Source: Arenibacter amylolyticus (GTDB lineage Bacteria > Bacteroidota > Bacteroidia > Flavobacteriales > Flavobacteriaceae). From it: a stretch of 64,000 bases of DNA. The notes under the pieces were generated by a model. That model was not told where the DNA came from and ran no database searches. It saw nothing but the letters and a program-made list of their open reading frames with translations. Numbering within the stretch: the first letter of the stretch is position 1; each line of letters begins with the position of its first letter. Shown piece by piece: positions 8,030 through 19,581 of this stretch. A program made the translations under genes and the position numbers. The stretch spans positions 62,001 through 126,000 of the forward strand of contig NZ_MTAZ01000007.1 of NCBI RefSeq assembly GCF_002150785.1. The letters are read 5' to 3'.

Positions 8030-9037
8030 TTACCTAAACCCGAAGTTTACCCCTACGGTTAGGTTGTTGAACTCTGCAAAGGTATAATCTGCATGCAGTC
8101 TAAAAAAGCCTAGCTTCAGTCTAGTACCCAAGGTAGCCGCCATGCCGCTTACTTTATTGGAAAAAGCAAAGGGATCTACGTAAGTTTCTGATTGAAATGG
8201 CCCCGATTGCACTCTATAGGTTCCTAATACATCCGTGGTAGAGGTACCGGAAACATACCCAATACCTCCATAAAAATTAATGATCTTTAGTTTAGTGGCC
8301 GCAATCGCTTGAAAATTCCACACATTCATATCCACCTCCAAGCGTTGATTTTCCCCATCCACTACATTGGTATTGGTAAAATCATAGGTGCCGTCCATAT
8401 GCGTGTATCCTATCACTGCAGATATGGCCACAGGCAATACCTTGTCTGCAGGCAACCACTTAGTAAATTCTTGTTGTAGACCTATTCCGTACAACCCAAG
8501 CTGCACCTCATCGGTATTTACCTTAGGTAAGAATCGGGCTTTCACTTCCAAACCTTTTACCAGGCCTACCCCTACCTGCAAAAATCCGCTTGGGATAAAA
8601 TTGATCCCCTCCGAGGAGAGTCCGGTAGGAAGATCAAACTCTTCCCTGGTCGTGAATCCCATGAACTCACCCTCTACATACACACCGATCCCTTCTAAAT
8701 CTCCCAAAGCGGTAGAAACCATTTTGGAAGTACTTCCATCCTGGAACTTTAAATTCTCATAATCGGCGGTGTTCAGCTCAAAAGTCTTTTTACTGTCCTT
8801 AAAGGAGGTCATATTTCCAATAATCGATATCTCAAATCCGCCTAAAGGCTTAGATTCGGCCGTATTGTACCACCCATTTGCCAAACTGTACAAGGCGCCT
8901 TCTGAGACGGGTGCCAGGTAGTTATCGGTAAATTTTTCGGCATCCTTTACACCCGCTGCCAACACTTCATTTACGTTTGACTGGGAGAATCCAGCAAAAC
9001 CTAAAAACAAGAATGCACTCGCAATCACATATTTCAT
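8030..9037 (-). CDS. DUF6588-like outer-membrane or secreted protein
   Basis: A 335-residue protein starting MKYVIASAFLFLGFAGFSQS, a Sec signal peptide. The open frame runs 27 codons further upstream, but that part overlaps the gyrB terminator hairpin, so I place the start at 9037. The mature N-terminus NEVLAAGVKDAEKFTDNYLAP followed by GWYNTAESKPLGGFEISIIGN matches what I know of the DUF6588 family of flavobacteria. The rest alternates glycine-rich beta strands and ends FAEFNNLTVGVNFGFR, a C-terminal aromatic typical of outer-membrane barrels. Function is unknown. It is downstream of gyrB on the same strand but separated by a terminator, so probably expressed on its own. Confidence 0.82.
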   Translation of the reverse strand: MKYVIASAFLFLGFAGFSQSNVNEVLAAGVKDAEKFTDNYLAPVSEGALYSLANGWYNTAESKPLGGFEISIIGNMTSFKDSKKTFELNTADYENLKFQDGSTSKMVSTALGDLEGIGVYVEGEFMGFTTREEFDLPTGLSSEGINFIPSGFLQVGVGLVKGLEVKARFLPKVNTDEVQLGLYGIGLQQEFTKWLPADKVLPVAISAVIGYTHMDGTYDFTNTNVVDGENQRLEVDMNVWNFQAIAATKLKIINFYGGIGYVSGTSTTDVLGTYRVQSGPFQSETYVDPFAFSNKVSGMAATLGTRLKLGFFRLHADYTFAEFNNLTVGVNFGFR

Positions 9038-9062
9038 ATCCATTATTTTTTTCCCAAAAATA

Positions 9063-9091
9063 AAAAACTCGCACATATAGTGCGAGTTTTT
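9063..9091 (-). terminator. Rho-independent terminator after gyrB
   Basis: Perfect 12-bp inverted repeat AAAAACTCGCAC / GTGCGAGTTTTT with a 5-nt loop, ending in a T run on either strand. It lies 20 bp beyond the gyrB stop. Confidence 0.85.
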
Positions 9092-9110
9092 GTTGTGAAA
9101 TGCTGTAATC

Positions 9111-11081
<1,971 letters not shown>

Positions 11082-11104
11082 TCATTATAATTTTAGCAAT
11101 CCTA

Positions 11105-11112
11105 CAAATATA
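11105..11112 (-). promoter_or_regulatory. Putative -7 box of gyrB
   Basis: TATATTTG on the minus strand, about 39 bp upstream of the gyrB start; matches TAnnTTTG. No clear -33 TTTG at the expected spacing. Confidence 0.4.
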
Positions 11113-11462
11113 AGCAATACCCCCTAAACTATAAGGCCCATCTGGGTTTTAGTTAGCAAGTTATCAACAAAAAATGTGTAAAACCATGCGATTTCCACGG
11201 CTTAGTGGCTCCAAGGCGAAAATAAGGGCTATTAGCTCCGCTAAGAGCTTTCTGGAAAAGTGAAGAGCGTGATCTAAAAAAACAATTAAGACAAGCAGAA
11301 ATCCCCATATATTCTAATTTAAGGCAACGTATAGCCCCTAAGGTGCCTTTATTTAGTTTTAGTAGGAGCCATGGGGTGCTCCAGATATACACAGGGATTT
11401 GAAAGCGTAGCAGGGGAATCCTGGAAACCTTGTAGAAAAATGGGGAGATTTTACAAATGAAT
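11113..11462. other. Intergenic region between asnB and gyrB
   Basis: About 350 bp without a convincing gene. The open frame at 11153..11392 has no family features and unusual composition. Confidence 0.5.
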
Positions 11463-11506
11463 GAAGCGCCCCTTCACCAATTTTATTTGGCACAAGAGGG
11501 CGCTTC
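11463..11506 (-). terminator. Stem-loop downstream of asnB, possible terminator
   Basis: Arms GAAGCGCCCCTTC and GAGGGCGCTTC separated by about 20 nt. It lies about 115 bp past the asnB stop and lacks a clean T run on the minus strand, so it could be a processed 3' end or another structure rather than a true terminator. Confidence 0.4.
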
Positions 11507-11620
11507 CCAGCATTAATTAAAATAAAAACTAATTTAACCGAATTGAATTATTATGTTACCTCAAGATAGGCAGGTAGTTACGATCACTTTCCGATGCAAC
11601 CCAAACCTACACCTAGCTTC

Positions 11621-13291
11621 TTATTTAACATAGGCATCGGCGTGGACTTTGGCCACTGCCCTACCCGATGGGTCGTTCATGTTTTTAAATGCCTCATCCC
11701 ATTCCAAAGCAATTTTAGTACTACACGCCACCGAAGCTTCCTGCGGTACACTCAATGCAGCGGTATCCGAAGGGAAATGCTCCTCAAAAATGGAACGGTA
11801 GTAAAACTCCTCTTTGGAAGTTGGCGTCTGAATAGGGAACCTGTATTTGGCATTGGCCAATTGTTCGTCTGTCACCTCATTTTCCACCATTTCTTTTAGG
11901 GTATCTATCCAGTTGTAACCCACTCCGTCCGAGAACTGCTCCTTCTGTCTCCAAACCACACTTTCGGGTAACATATCCTCAAAAGCCTTGCGAAGCACCC
12001 ATTTTTCCATGCGCTCCCCGTTAATCATTTTATCCTGTGGGTTAATCCTCATAGCTACATCCATAAACTCCTTATCCAGGAAGGGCACCCTGCCCTCTAT
12101 TCCCCAAGCAGCTAAAGATTTGTTTGCCCTCAGACAATCGTACATATGCAGCTTCTCCAATTTACGCACCGTTTCTTCATGGAAGTCCTTTGCCGATGGT
12201 GCCTTGTGGAAATAGAGGTATCCACCAAAAAGTTCATCTGCACCTTCCCCGGAAAGCACCATTTTAATTCCCATACTCTTTATCACCCTGGCCATAAGAT
12301 ACATGGGCGTAGAAGCTCTAATAGTTGTAATATCATAGGTTTCTAGCTTATAGACCACATCCTTAATAGCATCTAAGCCTTCCTGAATGGTAAATTTTAT
12401 CTCATGGTGTACCGTTCCTATGTGATCTGCCACTTTTTGGGCGGCCGCAAGATCCGGAGACCCTTCCAAGCCCACAGAAAACGAATGTAATTGAGGCCAC
12501 CAAGCCTCTTTAGTATCTCCGGATTCCACTCGCTTTTGGGCATATTTCTTAGCAATGGCCGAAGTAATGGACGAATCCAATCCGCCAGACAATAGCACCC
12601 CGTAAGGCACATCGGACATTAATTGCCTGTGTACTGCAGCTTCTAAGGCCTCTTTTACTTCTTGTATACTGGTTTGGTTCTCCTTTACCGCATCGTATTC
12701 CATCCAATCCCTGGAATACCATCTTTTTAGTTCTCCATCCTTACTGTGTAAATAATGCCCCGGAGGGAACAATTCTATCTTACTACAAGTCCCTTCTAAT
12801 GCCTTTAGTTCCGAAGCCACATAAAAGGTACCATGGATATCCCAACCTATATATAAAGGGATAATTCCCATATGGTCCCTTGCAATAAAGTACTCGTCCT
12901 TTTCCGAATCATAGATGGCAAATCCAAATATCCCGTTCATTTCATCCAAGAAATCGGTTCCCTTTTCTTTGTACAAGGCCAAAATAACCTCACAATCAGA
13001 TTCGGTCTGAAAGTTATATGTACCCTCAAACTGCTTGCGCAGCTCCCTATGGTTATATATTTCACCGTTGGCGGCCAAGATCAACTTCCCATCTTCACTT
13101 AACAACGGTTGCTTTCCCGATGCAGGATCTACAATAGCCAAACGCTCATGCGCCAAAATAGCCTTATCATTGGAATAAATGCCACTCCAATCCGGTCCTC
13201 TATGTCTAATTTTCTTGGACATTTCCAAAATCTGAGGTCTTAAGGCCTCAGTACTTTCCTTTACGTCAAAAGCACAAACAATTCCACACAT
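11621..13291 (-). CDS. asnB: Asparagine synthase B (glutamine-hydrolysing)
   Basis: A 556-residue two-domain enzyme. Cys2 at the mature N-terminus (MCGIV) is the glutaminase nucleophile of the class II amidotransferase domain (about 2-190, with RGPDWSG and ANGEIYNH). The synthetase domain from about 210 has the PP-loop SGGLDSS at 235-241 and GEGADELFGGY. It makes asparagine from aspartate, glutamine and ATP in the cytosol. The end ARAVAKVHADAYV-type tail and total length are normal for the E. coli AsnB class rather than the larger Gram-positive AsnB/AsnO types. It stands alone, with a possible 3' stem-loop and about 215 bp of AT-rich upstream DNA shared with the divergent DUF2911 gene. Confidence 0.95.
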   Translation of the reverse strand: MCGIVCAFDVKESTEALRPQILEMSKKIRHRGPDWSGIYSNDKAILAHERLAIVDPASGKQPLLSEDGKLILAANGEIYNHRELRKQFEGTYNFQTESDCEVILALYKEKGTDFLDEMNGIFGFAIYDSEKDEYFIARDHMGIIPLYIGWDIHGTFYVASELKALEGTCSKIELFPPGHYLHSKDGELKRWYSRDWMEYDAVKENQTSIQEVKEALEAAVHRQLMSDVPYGVLLSGGLDSSITSAIAKKYAQKRVESGDTKEAWWPQLHSFSVGLEGSPDLAAAQKVADHIGTVHHEIKFTIQEGLDAIKDVVYKLETYDITTIRASTPMYLMARVIKSMGIKMVLSGEGADELFGGYLYFHKAPSAKDFHEETVRKLEKLHMYDCLRANKSLAAWGIEGRVPFLDKEFMDVAMRINPQDKMINGERMEKWVLRKAFEDMLPESVVWRQKEQFSDGVGYNWIDTLKEMVENEVTDEQLANAKYRFPIQTPTSKEEFYYRSIFEEHFPSDTAALSVPQEASVACSTKIALEWDEAFKNMNDPSGRAVAKVHADAYVK

Positions 13292-13502
13292 AACTTATTT
13301 TTTATTTCAATAATAAAGCAAATATCCCCCATAACTATAAATTATAAAACATATATGGAGGTTTGACTTACAGTTTAAAACTAAAATCCCAACTTTAATT
13401 AAAATCAATAACATCTACCAATGCTTTCTCATTGCAAAGGGATCATTTTGTAAGTTGTCTAAAAAAAGTAGGTTTTAGTATTCATATTAATCGAATACTG
13501 CC

Positions 13503-13510
13503 TAAATTTG
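13503..13510 (+). promoter_or_regulatory. Putative -7 box of the DUF2911 gene
   Basis: TAAATTTG fits TAnnTTTG and would place the transcript start about 15 nt before the ATG at 13532. No matching -33 motif. Confidence 0.35.
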
Positions 13511-13531
13511 AGAATCGCAAAAACATTAATC

Positions 13532-14071
13532 ATGAAAAACATTTTTACAACTACCATTATGGTGCTTGCCCTTTGCTTTAGTACAGCGGCAACGGCACAA
13601 AAATTTAGCGGATTAGACAAAAGTCCGGCCGACATTGCTTCCTACCCTTCCGATTATAAAGTCTCTAACAAGTTGGTTAGAGTTATCTATAGTAGGCCCC
13701 AGCTGAAAGGAAGAGCTATCTCCGAATTGGCACCTGCCGGGAAAGTATGGCGTACTGGAGCCAATGAAGCTTCCGAAATAACCTTCTACCAAGATGCTAC
13801 CGTAGCAGGGAAAGCCGTTCCAGCTGGTACCTACTCCCTGTTTACCATACCAGGTGAAAAGGAGTGGACCGTAATCCTGAACAAGAACTTAAATCAATGG
13901 GGTGCCTATTCCTACCAAGAAAGTGAAGACTTACTCCGCGTACCTGCAAAAGTAAGTAAGGGATCCGAAACATTGGAAGCCTTTTCCATCGCCTACCAGG
14001 ACATGAAAAAGGGGACTCACTTAGTGCTAGGTTGGGGAAATACACGGGTATCGCTACCTATAGAATTTTAG
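13532..14071 (+). CDS. DUF2911 family secreted protein
   Basis: A 179-residue protein beginning MKNIFTTTIMVLALCFSTAATAQ, a Sec signal peptide. The mature protein contains SPADIASYP, VIYSRPQLKGR, GKVWRTGANEASEITF and AGTYSLFTIPGEKEWTVI, the conserved run of the DUF2911 family, which is common in Bacteroidota and of unknown function. The domain is predicted periplasmic. The frame opens 24 bp earlier, but that region holds a TAAATTTG promoter-like box at 13503..13510, so the ATG at 13532 is the better start. A strong terminator follows the stop. The gene diverges from asnB. Confidence 0.88.
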   Translation: MKNIFTTTIMVLALCFSTAATAQKFSGLDKSPADIASYPSDYKVSNKLVRVIYSRPQLKGRAISELAPAGKVWRTGANEASEITFYQDATVAGKAVPAGTYSLFTIPGEKEWTVILNKNLNQWGAYSYQESEDLLRVPAKVSKGSETLEAFSIAYQDMKKGTHLVLGWGNTRVSLPIEF

Positions 14072-14094
14072 GGGTAGCTACTTGTCATTATTAT

Positions 14095-14122
14095 AAAGAC
14101 CGAAGTACCTGCTTCGGTCTTT
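14095..14122 (+). terminator. Rho-independent terminator after the DUF2911 gene
   Basis: AAAGACCGAAG / CTTCGGTCTTT with a 6-nt loop, followed by ATTGTTTT. It lies 24 bp past the stop. Confidence 0.88.
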
Positions 14123-14234
14123 ATTGTTTTATATCCGACAACCAAACACTACGCCACTAACAGGACACAATTGAAAAACCTGCATAACCGCCCTATAGTT
14201 ATTAAATCTTAACTATTGCACGTATTTTTGTATT

Positions 14235-16484
14235 ATGGTCAAGGAATTCATACGATTATCTTCCCTGTATTTTAGAAGCTCCTACTTTTTCCGCGCCCTC
14301 AAATTTACTTTGGCGGCATTATTTCCTTTGGTCACCCTTGGATTATTAGGTTACTCAGAAATTGGGATACCATTAGCCATTGGGGTATTCTTAAACGCCC
14401 CTAGCGACATCCCTGGAAGTTTAAAAAGAAAGGTCTACGGCATTCTTATCAGTAGCGTCCTTACCATGGGCGTTAGCTTTATAGTTAGCCTTTCTAATCC
14501 CCACTATTGGTTGCTGCTTGCTGTAATTTCTGCCCTAACATTTTCCATTTCCCTCTTGGCCGTCTACGGATTTAGGGGTTCTCTGGTTGCCTTTTCCGGA
14601 CTCTTGGCAATGATCCTGAGCCTAGCGCATGGAGTCACGAGCATTCCCCTATGGCTACATATTTTATTGATTGGGGTGGGCGGACTTTTTTATCTCTCCG
14701 TCTCCCTACTGACCCATAGAATAATACCGAGAAAGGACGAAGACCAATTACTTTCCGATACCCTGAGCCTTACCGGCGATTATCTGGAAGTGCGGGCAAA
14801 GCTCCTAACCGAAACTACAAAAAGGGATCAGCTATTACGGAAGCTGTTTACCCTTCAGTCAGACATCAGCGAAAAACACGAGGTATTAAGGGAACTCTTG
14901 CTTACCAAAGCGAAACGGGGCAAAAAATCCCATTCTGATGAAAAGCACCTGCTAATCTTTATCTCCATGGTAGACATCTTGGAGCTGGCCTTGGCCAATA
15001 GCTTGGACTACCCCAAAATAGACAGCTTATTTAAAGGTCATGAAAAACGATTGGATGCCTTTAAGGAAGTAAACCTCGCCTTTAGCAGCCACCTTAAAAA
15101 GGTAGCGGAGTGCATGATTACCAAACAAGGCATCCCTTCCAAAGAACCCATGATCCGAGCGCTCACTACGGCAAGTAAAGCCATTGGAGATTTTGTAGAG
15201 CAGGTGGGAACGCCCCATGCCCAAGAGGGCGGTATCATTTTAAAAAACCTCTATGATTACCAGACCTTACAATTACAAAAAATACGGACAGTTAGGCGGG
15301 CATTGACCAATGTTAGGAAAGAATCGCAACTCTCCATAAAAAGCAAACACGCCCACCAGTTTATCACGGATCAGGACTACGGTTTTAATATCATCTTGGA
15401 AAACCTAAGTTATAAGTCGCCCATTTTTAAGCATGCACTGCGACTTACCACCGCCATTATCATTGCTTATATTTTTGGGACGGCCCTTGGTATAAAAAAC
15501 ACCTACTGGATCTTACTGACCCTTATTGTGATAATGCGACCCAATTACGGACTCACCAAAGAACGATCAATAAACAGGACCATTGGCACCCTAATTGGCG
15601 CGGCTATAGCCACCCTCATTATACTACTCACCCAAAACACCATTGTTTATGGGGTTCTTGCGGTCTTGTCCTTACTGGTGGCCTTCTCCCTAATTCAGCA
15701 AAACTATCGTTCTGCAGCCGCTTTTATTACCATCAATATTATATTTGTTTATTCCCTACTCACCCCTAACGCTTTTGAGATTATTCAATACCGGGTGTTA
15801 GATACCTTTTTGGGGGCAGTGTTGGCACTCATTGCAAATTACCTTTTCTGGCCCAACTGGGAGGTAATGAACCTAGATAAAATTCTAACCAAAAGTATAC
15901 GTGCCAACGCCAACTACTTATTTGCTATCCGACATTTATACCGAACCAAAGAGACGGCAGACGTACAGTATAAAGTACCAAGAAAAGAGGCTTTTTTATC
16001 GGTAAGCAATTTAAATGCCGCCTACCAACGAATGTCCCAAGACCCTAAATCCAAACAAAAGTCTTCAGATTTAATTTATGAAATTGTAGCACTCAACAAC
16101 ACCATCCTCTCTACCTTGGCGTCCCTGGGTGCCTTTATACAGCATCACAAAACCACGGAAGAATCGGTACACTTTAAAAAAATTGTAGAGCATATTGGAA
16201 CTACCCTGGAAAACTCTGCCAAGGAAATTGACCAAATTGACATTCACCCCAGCAACCTGCCCGAGAATATAGACACCGCCAAAGCAAATCTAAAATCCTC
16301 CTATGAAAGTTTGATAAAAGAGCGGGAAGCAGAGTTACAAAGGGGACAGATAGCCCTTGAAGAAGAAATGCTTAACAACCTACAGGAGGCACATTTAATC
16401 TACAACCAGCTCATATGGCTCAAGGTTTTAACCGAAAAGCTAGAGGTCGCCGCTCAAAAATATAGACATCGGTGCGCCGCCTAG
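14235..16484 (+). CDS. FUSC/YccS-like inner-membrane protein
   Basis: A 749-residue membrane protein with the FUSC-family layout. The N-terminal membrane block spans about residues 20-170 (ALAALFPLVTLGLLG, IGIPLAIGVFLNAPSDIPGS). A soluble, charged central part lies at about 175-395, followed by a second membrane block at about 400-540 containing LLTLIVIMRPNYGLTKERSINRTIGTL-type sequence, the most conserved FUSC segment. The C-terminal region is coiled-coil rich and cytosolic. Relatives include YccS/YhfK and the aromatic-acid efflux proteins AaeB, but the substrate is unknown here. A TATTTTTG box at 14223..14230 sits so close to the ATG that the transcript may be nearly leaderless. The neighbour downstream runs the opposite way, so it is monocistronic. 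Confidence 0.88.
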   Translation: MVKEFIRLSSLYFRSSYFFRALKFTLAALFPLVTLGLLGYSEIGIPLAIGVFLNAPSDIPGSLKRKVYGILISSVLTMGVSFIVSLSNPHYWLLLAVISALTFSISLLAVYGFRGSLVAFSGLLAMILSLAHGVTSIPLWLHILLIGVGGLFYLSVSLLTHRIIPRKDEDQLLSDTLSLTGDYLEVRAKLLTETTKRDQLLRKLFTLQSDISEKHEVLRELLLTKAKRGKKSHSDEKHLLIFISMVDILELALANSLDYPKIDSLFKGHEKRLDAFKEVNLAFSSHLKKVAECMITKQGIPSKEPMIRALTTASKAIGDFVEQVGTPHAQEGGIILKNLYDYQTLQLQKIRTVRRALTNVRKESQLSIKSKHAHQFITDQDYGFNIILENLSYKSPIFKHALRLTTAIIIAYIFGTALGIKNTYWILLTLIVIMRPNYGLTKERSINRTIGTLIGAAIATLIILLTQNTIVYGVLAVLSLLVAFSLIQQNYRSAAAFITINIIFVYSLLTPNAFEIIQYRVLDTFLGAVLALIANYLFWPNWEVMNLDKILTKSIRANANYLFAIRHLYRTKETADVQYKVPRKEAFLSVSNLNAAYQRMSQDPKSKQKSSDLIYEIVALNNTILSTLASLGAFIQHHKTTEESVHFKKIVEHIGTTLENSAKEIDQIDIHPSNLPENIDTAKANLKSSYESLIKEREAELQRGQIALEEEMLNNLQEAHLIYNQLIWLKVLTEKLEVAAQKYRHRCAA

Positions 16485-16509
16485 GCACACCAAGGTCTAG
16501 ATTCAGGTA

Positions 16510-18129
16510 TTATTTCTTTTTCCCATCCAAATAGGTAGCTTCTGCTTTAATATGAGGTATTTCCGCTAGGGGTACCGTCATAATATCGTCACTTAGAATA
16601 GTAAAGTCTGCAAACTTATCTACTGCAATACTCCCTTTTTCCATTTCCTCAAAATTGGAATAAGCCGCCCAGATAGTCATCCCTTTTAGCGCTTCCTCCC
16701 TACTAAGTGCCTCCTCTATTTGAAACCCATCTTTTGGGTAATTATTTACATCCTTTCTCCCAACCGCTGCATAGAAGGTTAAAAAGGGGTTTACCTGCTC
16801 TACGGGGAAGTCTGTTCCCAAGGCAATGGTTCCCGCCTTATTCAACATGGATTTGTAGGCATAAGCTCCTTTTAGTCGCTCCTCCCCTAGTCTATCTCCG
16901 GCCCAGTACATATCACTGGTGGCATGGGTAGGCTGTACGGACGGAATAATTCCCCCAGAGAAATAATCAAAATCTTGTGGAGAAATAATCTGGGCATGTT
17001 CTATTTTCCATCGGCGATCTGGCTTGTCTTGCAATACCTTCTTATAGGCCCTAAACACTGCAATATTAGCAGAATCGCCTATAGCATGGGTATTCATCTG
17101 AAAATCTGACTCGGATATCCGCTTGGCCATATCGTTAATGGCAGCTACCGAGGTAACCATAGCCCCGTAATGGCCGGGTTGATCGGTATACGGCTCCCTT
17201 AACGCTGCTCCTCTAGATCCTAAGGCCCCGTCTCCATACACCTTAAAAGAACCTACATTTAATTTATCGGTCTTATAGGTACCCTTGGGTAAGTAATAAT
17301 CCAAATTTTCTTGGGTGGCACTAATCATAGCATATACCCTAATAGAGAGATCGCCTGCCCGTTGCAGACTATCAATTAGATTTATAGTAGCCCTACTGAG
17401 TCCTGCATCGTTCACCGTGGTTAACCCATTGGCAAAACATATTTCCTCTGCTTTTTTTAAGGCCATAATTTGAGACTCCTTATCGGGCGCGGGAACAATG
17501 GCATCTACCAGCTGCATAGGACCATCTACCAACACGCCTGTTAGTTCCCCGTTCTTTAATATTACTTCACCCCCTTCTACCTTGGTAGCCTTGGTAATTC
17601 CGGCCAAATCCAAGGCTTTCTGGTTAGCCAATAAGGCATGGCCATCTATTCTTCTTAAGGAAACTGGGGTATCTGGAAACAGCTGATCTAACACCTCTTT
17701 GGTTGGAAACTCCTTTACCTCCCAATTGTTTTGGTCCCATCCCCTACCCAGAATAAAATCTTTCTGATGGCGGTCTTGAAACTCCGTTACCCTATCTATC
17801 ATTTCCTGAAAACTACTAGTCCCCGAAAGATCTACTACCTGTTGGTTAAGGCCTAACCCATAAAAATGACAGTGAGCATCAATTAATCCAGGCACGATGG
17901 TCTTCCCCTCGGCATCCACTATTTCATTGGCAGTGTATTGCCGCTTTATGGTTTCCGTACTGCCCACACCAATAAACCTCCCATCCTTCACCGCAAATGC
18001 CGATGCCTTGGAAAAGGAATTGTCCACGGTATAGATATTGGCATTTACAACTAGTAAGTCGGCCTGCTTTTTGGGTGCATCACACGCCAAGCCTAATAAT
18101 ACTAATCCTAAAATCAACGATTTTCTCAT
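16510..18129 (-). CDS. YtcJ-like amidohydrolase, lipoprotein
   Basis: A 539-residue amidohydrolase_3-type protein. The start MRKSLILGLVLLGLACDAPKK is a lipoprotein signal with Cys16, so the enzyme is probably tethered outside the inner membrane. The metal-site motif HCHFYGLG (HxH) follows VPGLIDA at about residue 83. Later conserved parts are NTHAIGDSANI, IEHAQIISPQDF and LGTDFPVEQVNPF, which carry the other metal and catalytic residues (His, His, Asp). The family includes N-substituted formamide deformylase and many unassigned exo-enzymes; the substrate cannot be named. It is convergent with the FUSC gene (25 bp between stops) and is not in an operon. Confidence 0.88.
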   Translation of the reverse strand: MRKSLILGLVLLGLACDAPKKQADLLVVNANIYTVDNSFSKASAFAVKDGRFIGVGSTETIKRQYTANEIVDAEGKTIVPGLIDAHCHFYGLGLNQQVVDLSGTSSFQEMIDRVTEFQDRHQKDFILGRGWDQNNWEVKEFPTKEVLDQLFPDTPVSLRRIDGHALLANQKALDLAGITKATKVEGGEVILKNGELTGVLVDGPMQLVDAIVPAPDKESQIMALKKAEEICFANGLTTVNDAGLSRATINLIDSLQRAGDLSIRVYAMISATQENLDYYLPKGTYKTDKLNVGSFKVYGDGALGSRGAALREPYTDQPGHYGAMVTSVAAINDMAKRISESDFQMNTHAIGDSANIAVFRAYKKVLQDKPDRRWKIEHAQIISPQDFDYFSGGIIPSVQPTHATSDMYWAGDRLGEERLKGAYAYKSMLNKAGTIALGTDFPVEQVNPFLTFYAAVGRKDVNNYPKDGFQIEEALSREEALKGMTIWAAYSNFEEMEKGSIAVDKFADFTILSDDIMTVPLAEIPHIKAEATYLDGKKK

Positions 18130-18312
18130 AATGTATTGGATTTATCTGATGGATCTACAATTTCAAATGATAGCTAATGTAATTCAAAATTATCATTTAG
18201 CCCCATAAGAGCCATCATAGCCACCTTGCTTCTGCACTAATTCTGTTAGCCACTACCCCTGCCAACGATAAAAATTAAAAACCTATACCCTAAGAGACGC
18301 CGAGGAAATGAC

Positions 18313-18320
18313 TAGTTTTG
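18313..18320 (+). promoter_or_regulatory. Putative -7 box of the J-domain-like gene
   Basis: TAGTTTTG (TAnnTTTG) lies inside the longer possible reading frame and 18 bp before the ATG at 18338, which favours that ATG as the start. Confidence 0.35.
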
Positions 18321-18337
18321 CAGCTCATACAATTTCT

Positions 18338-19036
18338 ATGAAACCAATTATCCCCCATGCCGAACTCTCTGCATTACAAAAGAAAATAAAGGCCTTAAAA
18401 CTGGAACTACAGGAGGTTAGGGAACGCACCTTGGATTTTGAAAGGCTACTAGTATCCAAATTAGGGGATCTCATTGTTTTGGAGCAGGAGCTAGCGCTCC
18501 TTTACAAAGAGCAGAAACTAGCCAAGAAGGAAAAACGGAGGGAGCAAAAACGACGAGGAAAAAATTACGACCCCGCCAATTCCGTTCCGATGGCTACAAG
18601 CAAGCCCCCAACTGCAAAAATCCAGGAGGAGGAACAGCAGAAAAAGCGTTTGTACCGCGAGGCGATGCTCCACATACATCCCGACAAGTTTTCCCTGCAG
18701 CGAGACCAATTGGAATTGGCCACGGAGCTTACCACCCAATTAATTGAAATTTATAAGGAAGGTGACTTAGCAAGCCTGGAGGCCTACCATGCCCAAATAT
18801 TTAGCGGAAACACGCCATTACCACTTATCCCACAACCCGAAAAAATTACGAAGTCCGAATACGAATTCCTCTCCTTGGAACTGGACCAGCTCCATAAAGA
18901 ATTGCACCTGGCCAAGAACAAACAGACCTATAAAGTGCTGGTAGAATATGCCAAGCCCATGGACTTTTTAATAGAGTTAAAAGCCTATTATGCAGACCGC
19001 ATTTCCAAGCTAAAGCGAAGAACCCGAACCACATAA
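18338..19036 (+). CDS. Coiled-coil protein with a J-domain-like HPD segment
   Basis: A 232-residue protein with no signal peptide. Residues about 10-70 and 185-230 are heptad-like, charged helices; 60-80 is a very basic stretch (KKEKRREQKRRGK). In the middle, KRLYREAMLHIHPDKFS places the tripeptide HPD (about 114-116) between two helices, as in the J-domain loop that stimulates DnaK ATPase. The helix after it (LELATELTTQLIEIYKEGD) fits helix III. It is not a full DnaJ: there is no G/F region or zinc domain. A co-chaperone role is inference; another view is a structural coiled-coil protein with a chance HPD. An upstream ATG at 18308 is possible. Confidence 0.7.
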   Translation: MKPIIPHAELSALQKKIKALKLELQEVRERTLDFERLLVSKLGDLIVLEQELALLYKEQKLAKKEKRREQKRRGKNYDPANSVPMATSKPPTAKIQEEEQQKKRLYREAMLHIHPDKFSLQRDQLELATELTTQLIEIYKEGDLASLEAYHAQIFSGNTPLPLIPQPEKITKSEYEFLSLELDQLHKELHLAKNKQTYKVLVEYAKPMDFLIELKAYYADRISKLKRRTRTT

Positions 19037-19047
19037 AATTGGATAAT

Positions 19048-19581
19048 CTATAATAACCCTTGATCGTAGATAAGAGGATGGTAAGCTTCCATGAAATGAG
19101 TGACGGACTCCTGGGAGAACTCCCTTGGGTAAGACATAAGATACAATGGTAGGGATCCACAGCCTTTTTGCATGGGCGGTTGCACATAAGGATGAGTATT
19201 AAGTGCAAAACCCAATCTTTTATAAAATTCTATTCTCCTCAGCTTTATTCCAGGTTCTGGCAATTCTACTTCCAAAACAACTGGCTTTTCTTCCCTATCC
19301 AAAAACTCCTGTAAAATGGTTTTTCCGTATCCCTTTCCCCTTAGGTTGGGGCTAGTGACAAAATGCTCTACAAAAACCACCTCCTCAAATTCCCACCAAA
19401 GAAGAAAGCCCACCACCTGGCTCTCTAATAGCATCACTTGGAAGTTATAGGAATCATTCGCCATTATTTTCTCTTGAACATTAAGCGTACGTCTTTCCTC
19501 CTGAGGAAAGGAAGCCTCATACAATTGCCATGCCTCTTTAAAATAAGGATCGTTTACGGTAGATAGTAAGATATACTCCAT
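19048..19581 (-). CDS. GNAT family N-acetyltransferase
   Basis: A 177-residue GNAT-fold enzyme from MEYILLSTVNDPYF; the 21 codons before it give an unlikely N-terminus. The acetyl-CoA pyrophosphate loop is in NLRGKGYGKTILQEFL (R/Q-x-x-G-x-G/A pattern RGKGYG). Flanking strands VVGFLLWWEFEEVVFVEHFV and KPVVLEVELPEP fit motifs D, A and B. EFYKRLGFALN is the usual C-terminal motif. The acceptor substrate is unknown. It is convergent with the J-domain-like gene, 11 bp between stops. Confidence 0.85.
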   Translation of the reverse strand: MEYILLSTVNDPYFKEAWQLYEASFPQEERRTLNVQEKIMANDSYNFQVMLLESQVVGFLLWWEFEEVVFVEHFVTSPNLRGKGYGKTILQEFLDREEKPVVLEVELPEPGIKLRRIEFYKRLGFALNTHPYVQPPMQKGCGSLPLYLMSYPREFSQESVTHFMEAYHPLIYDQGLL

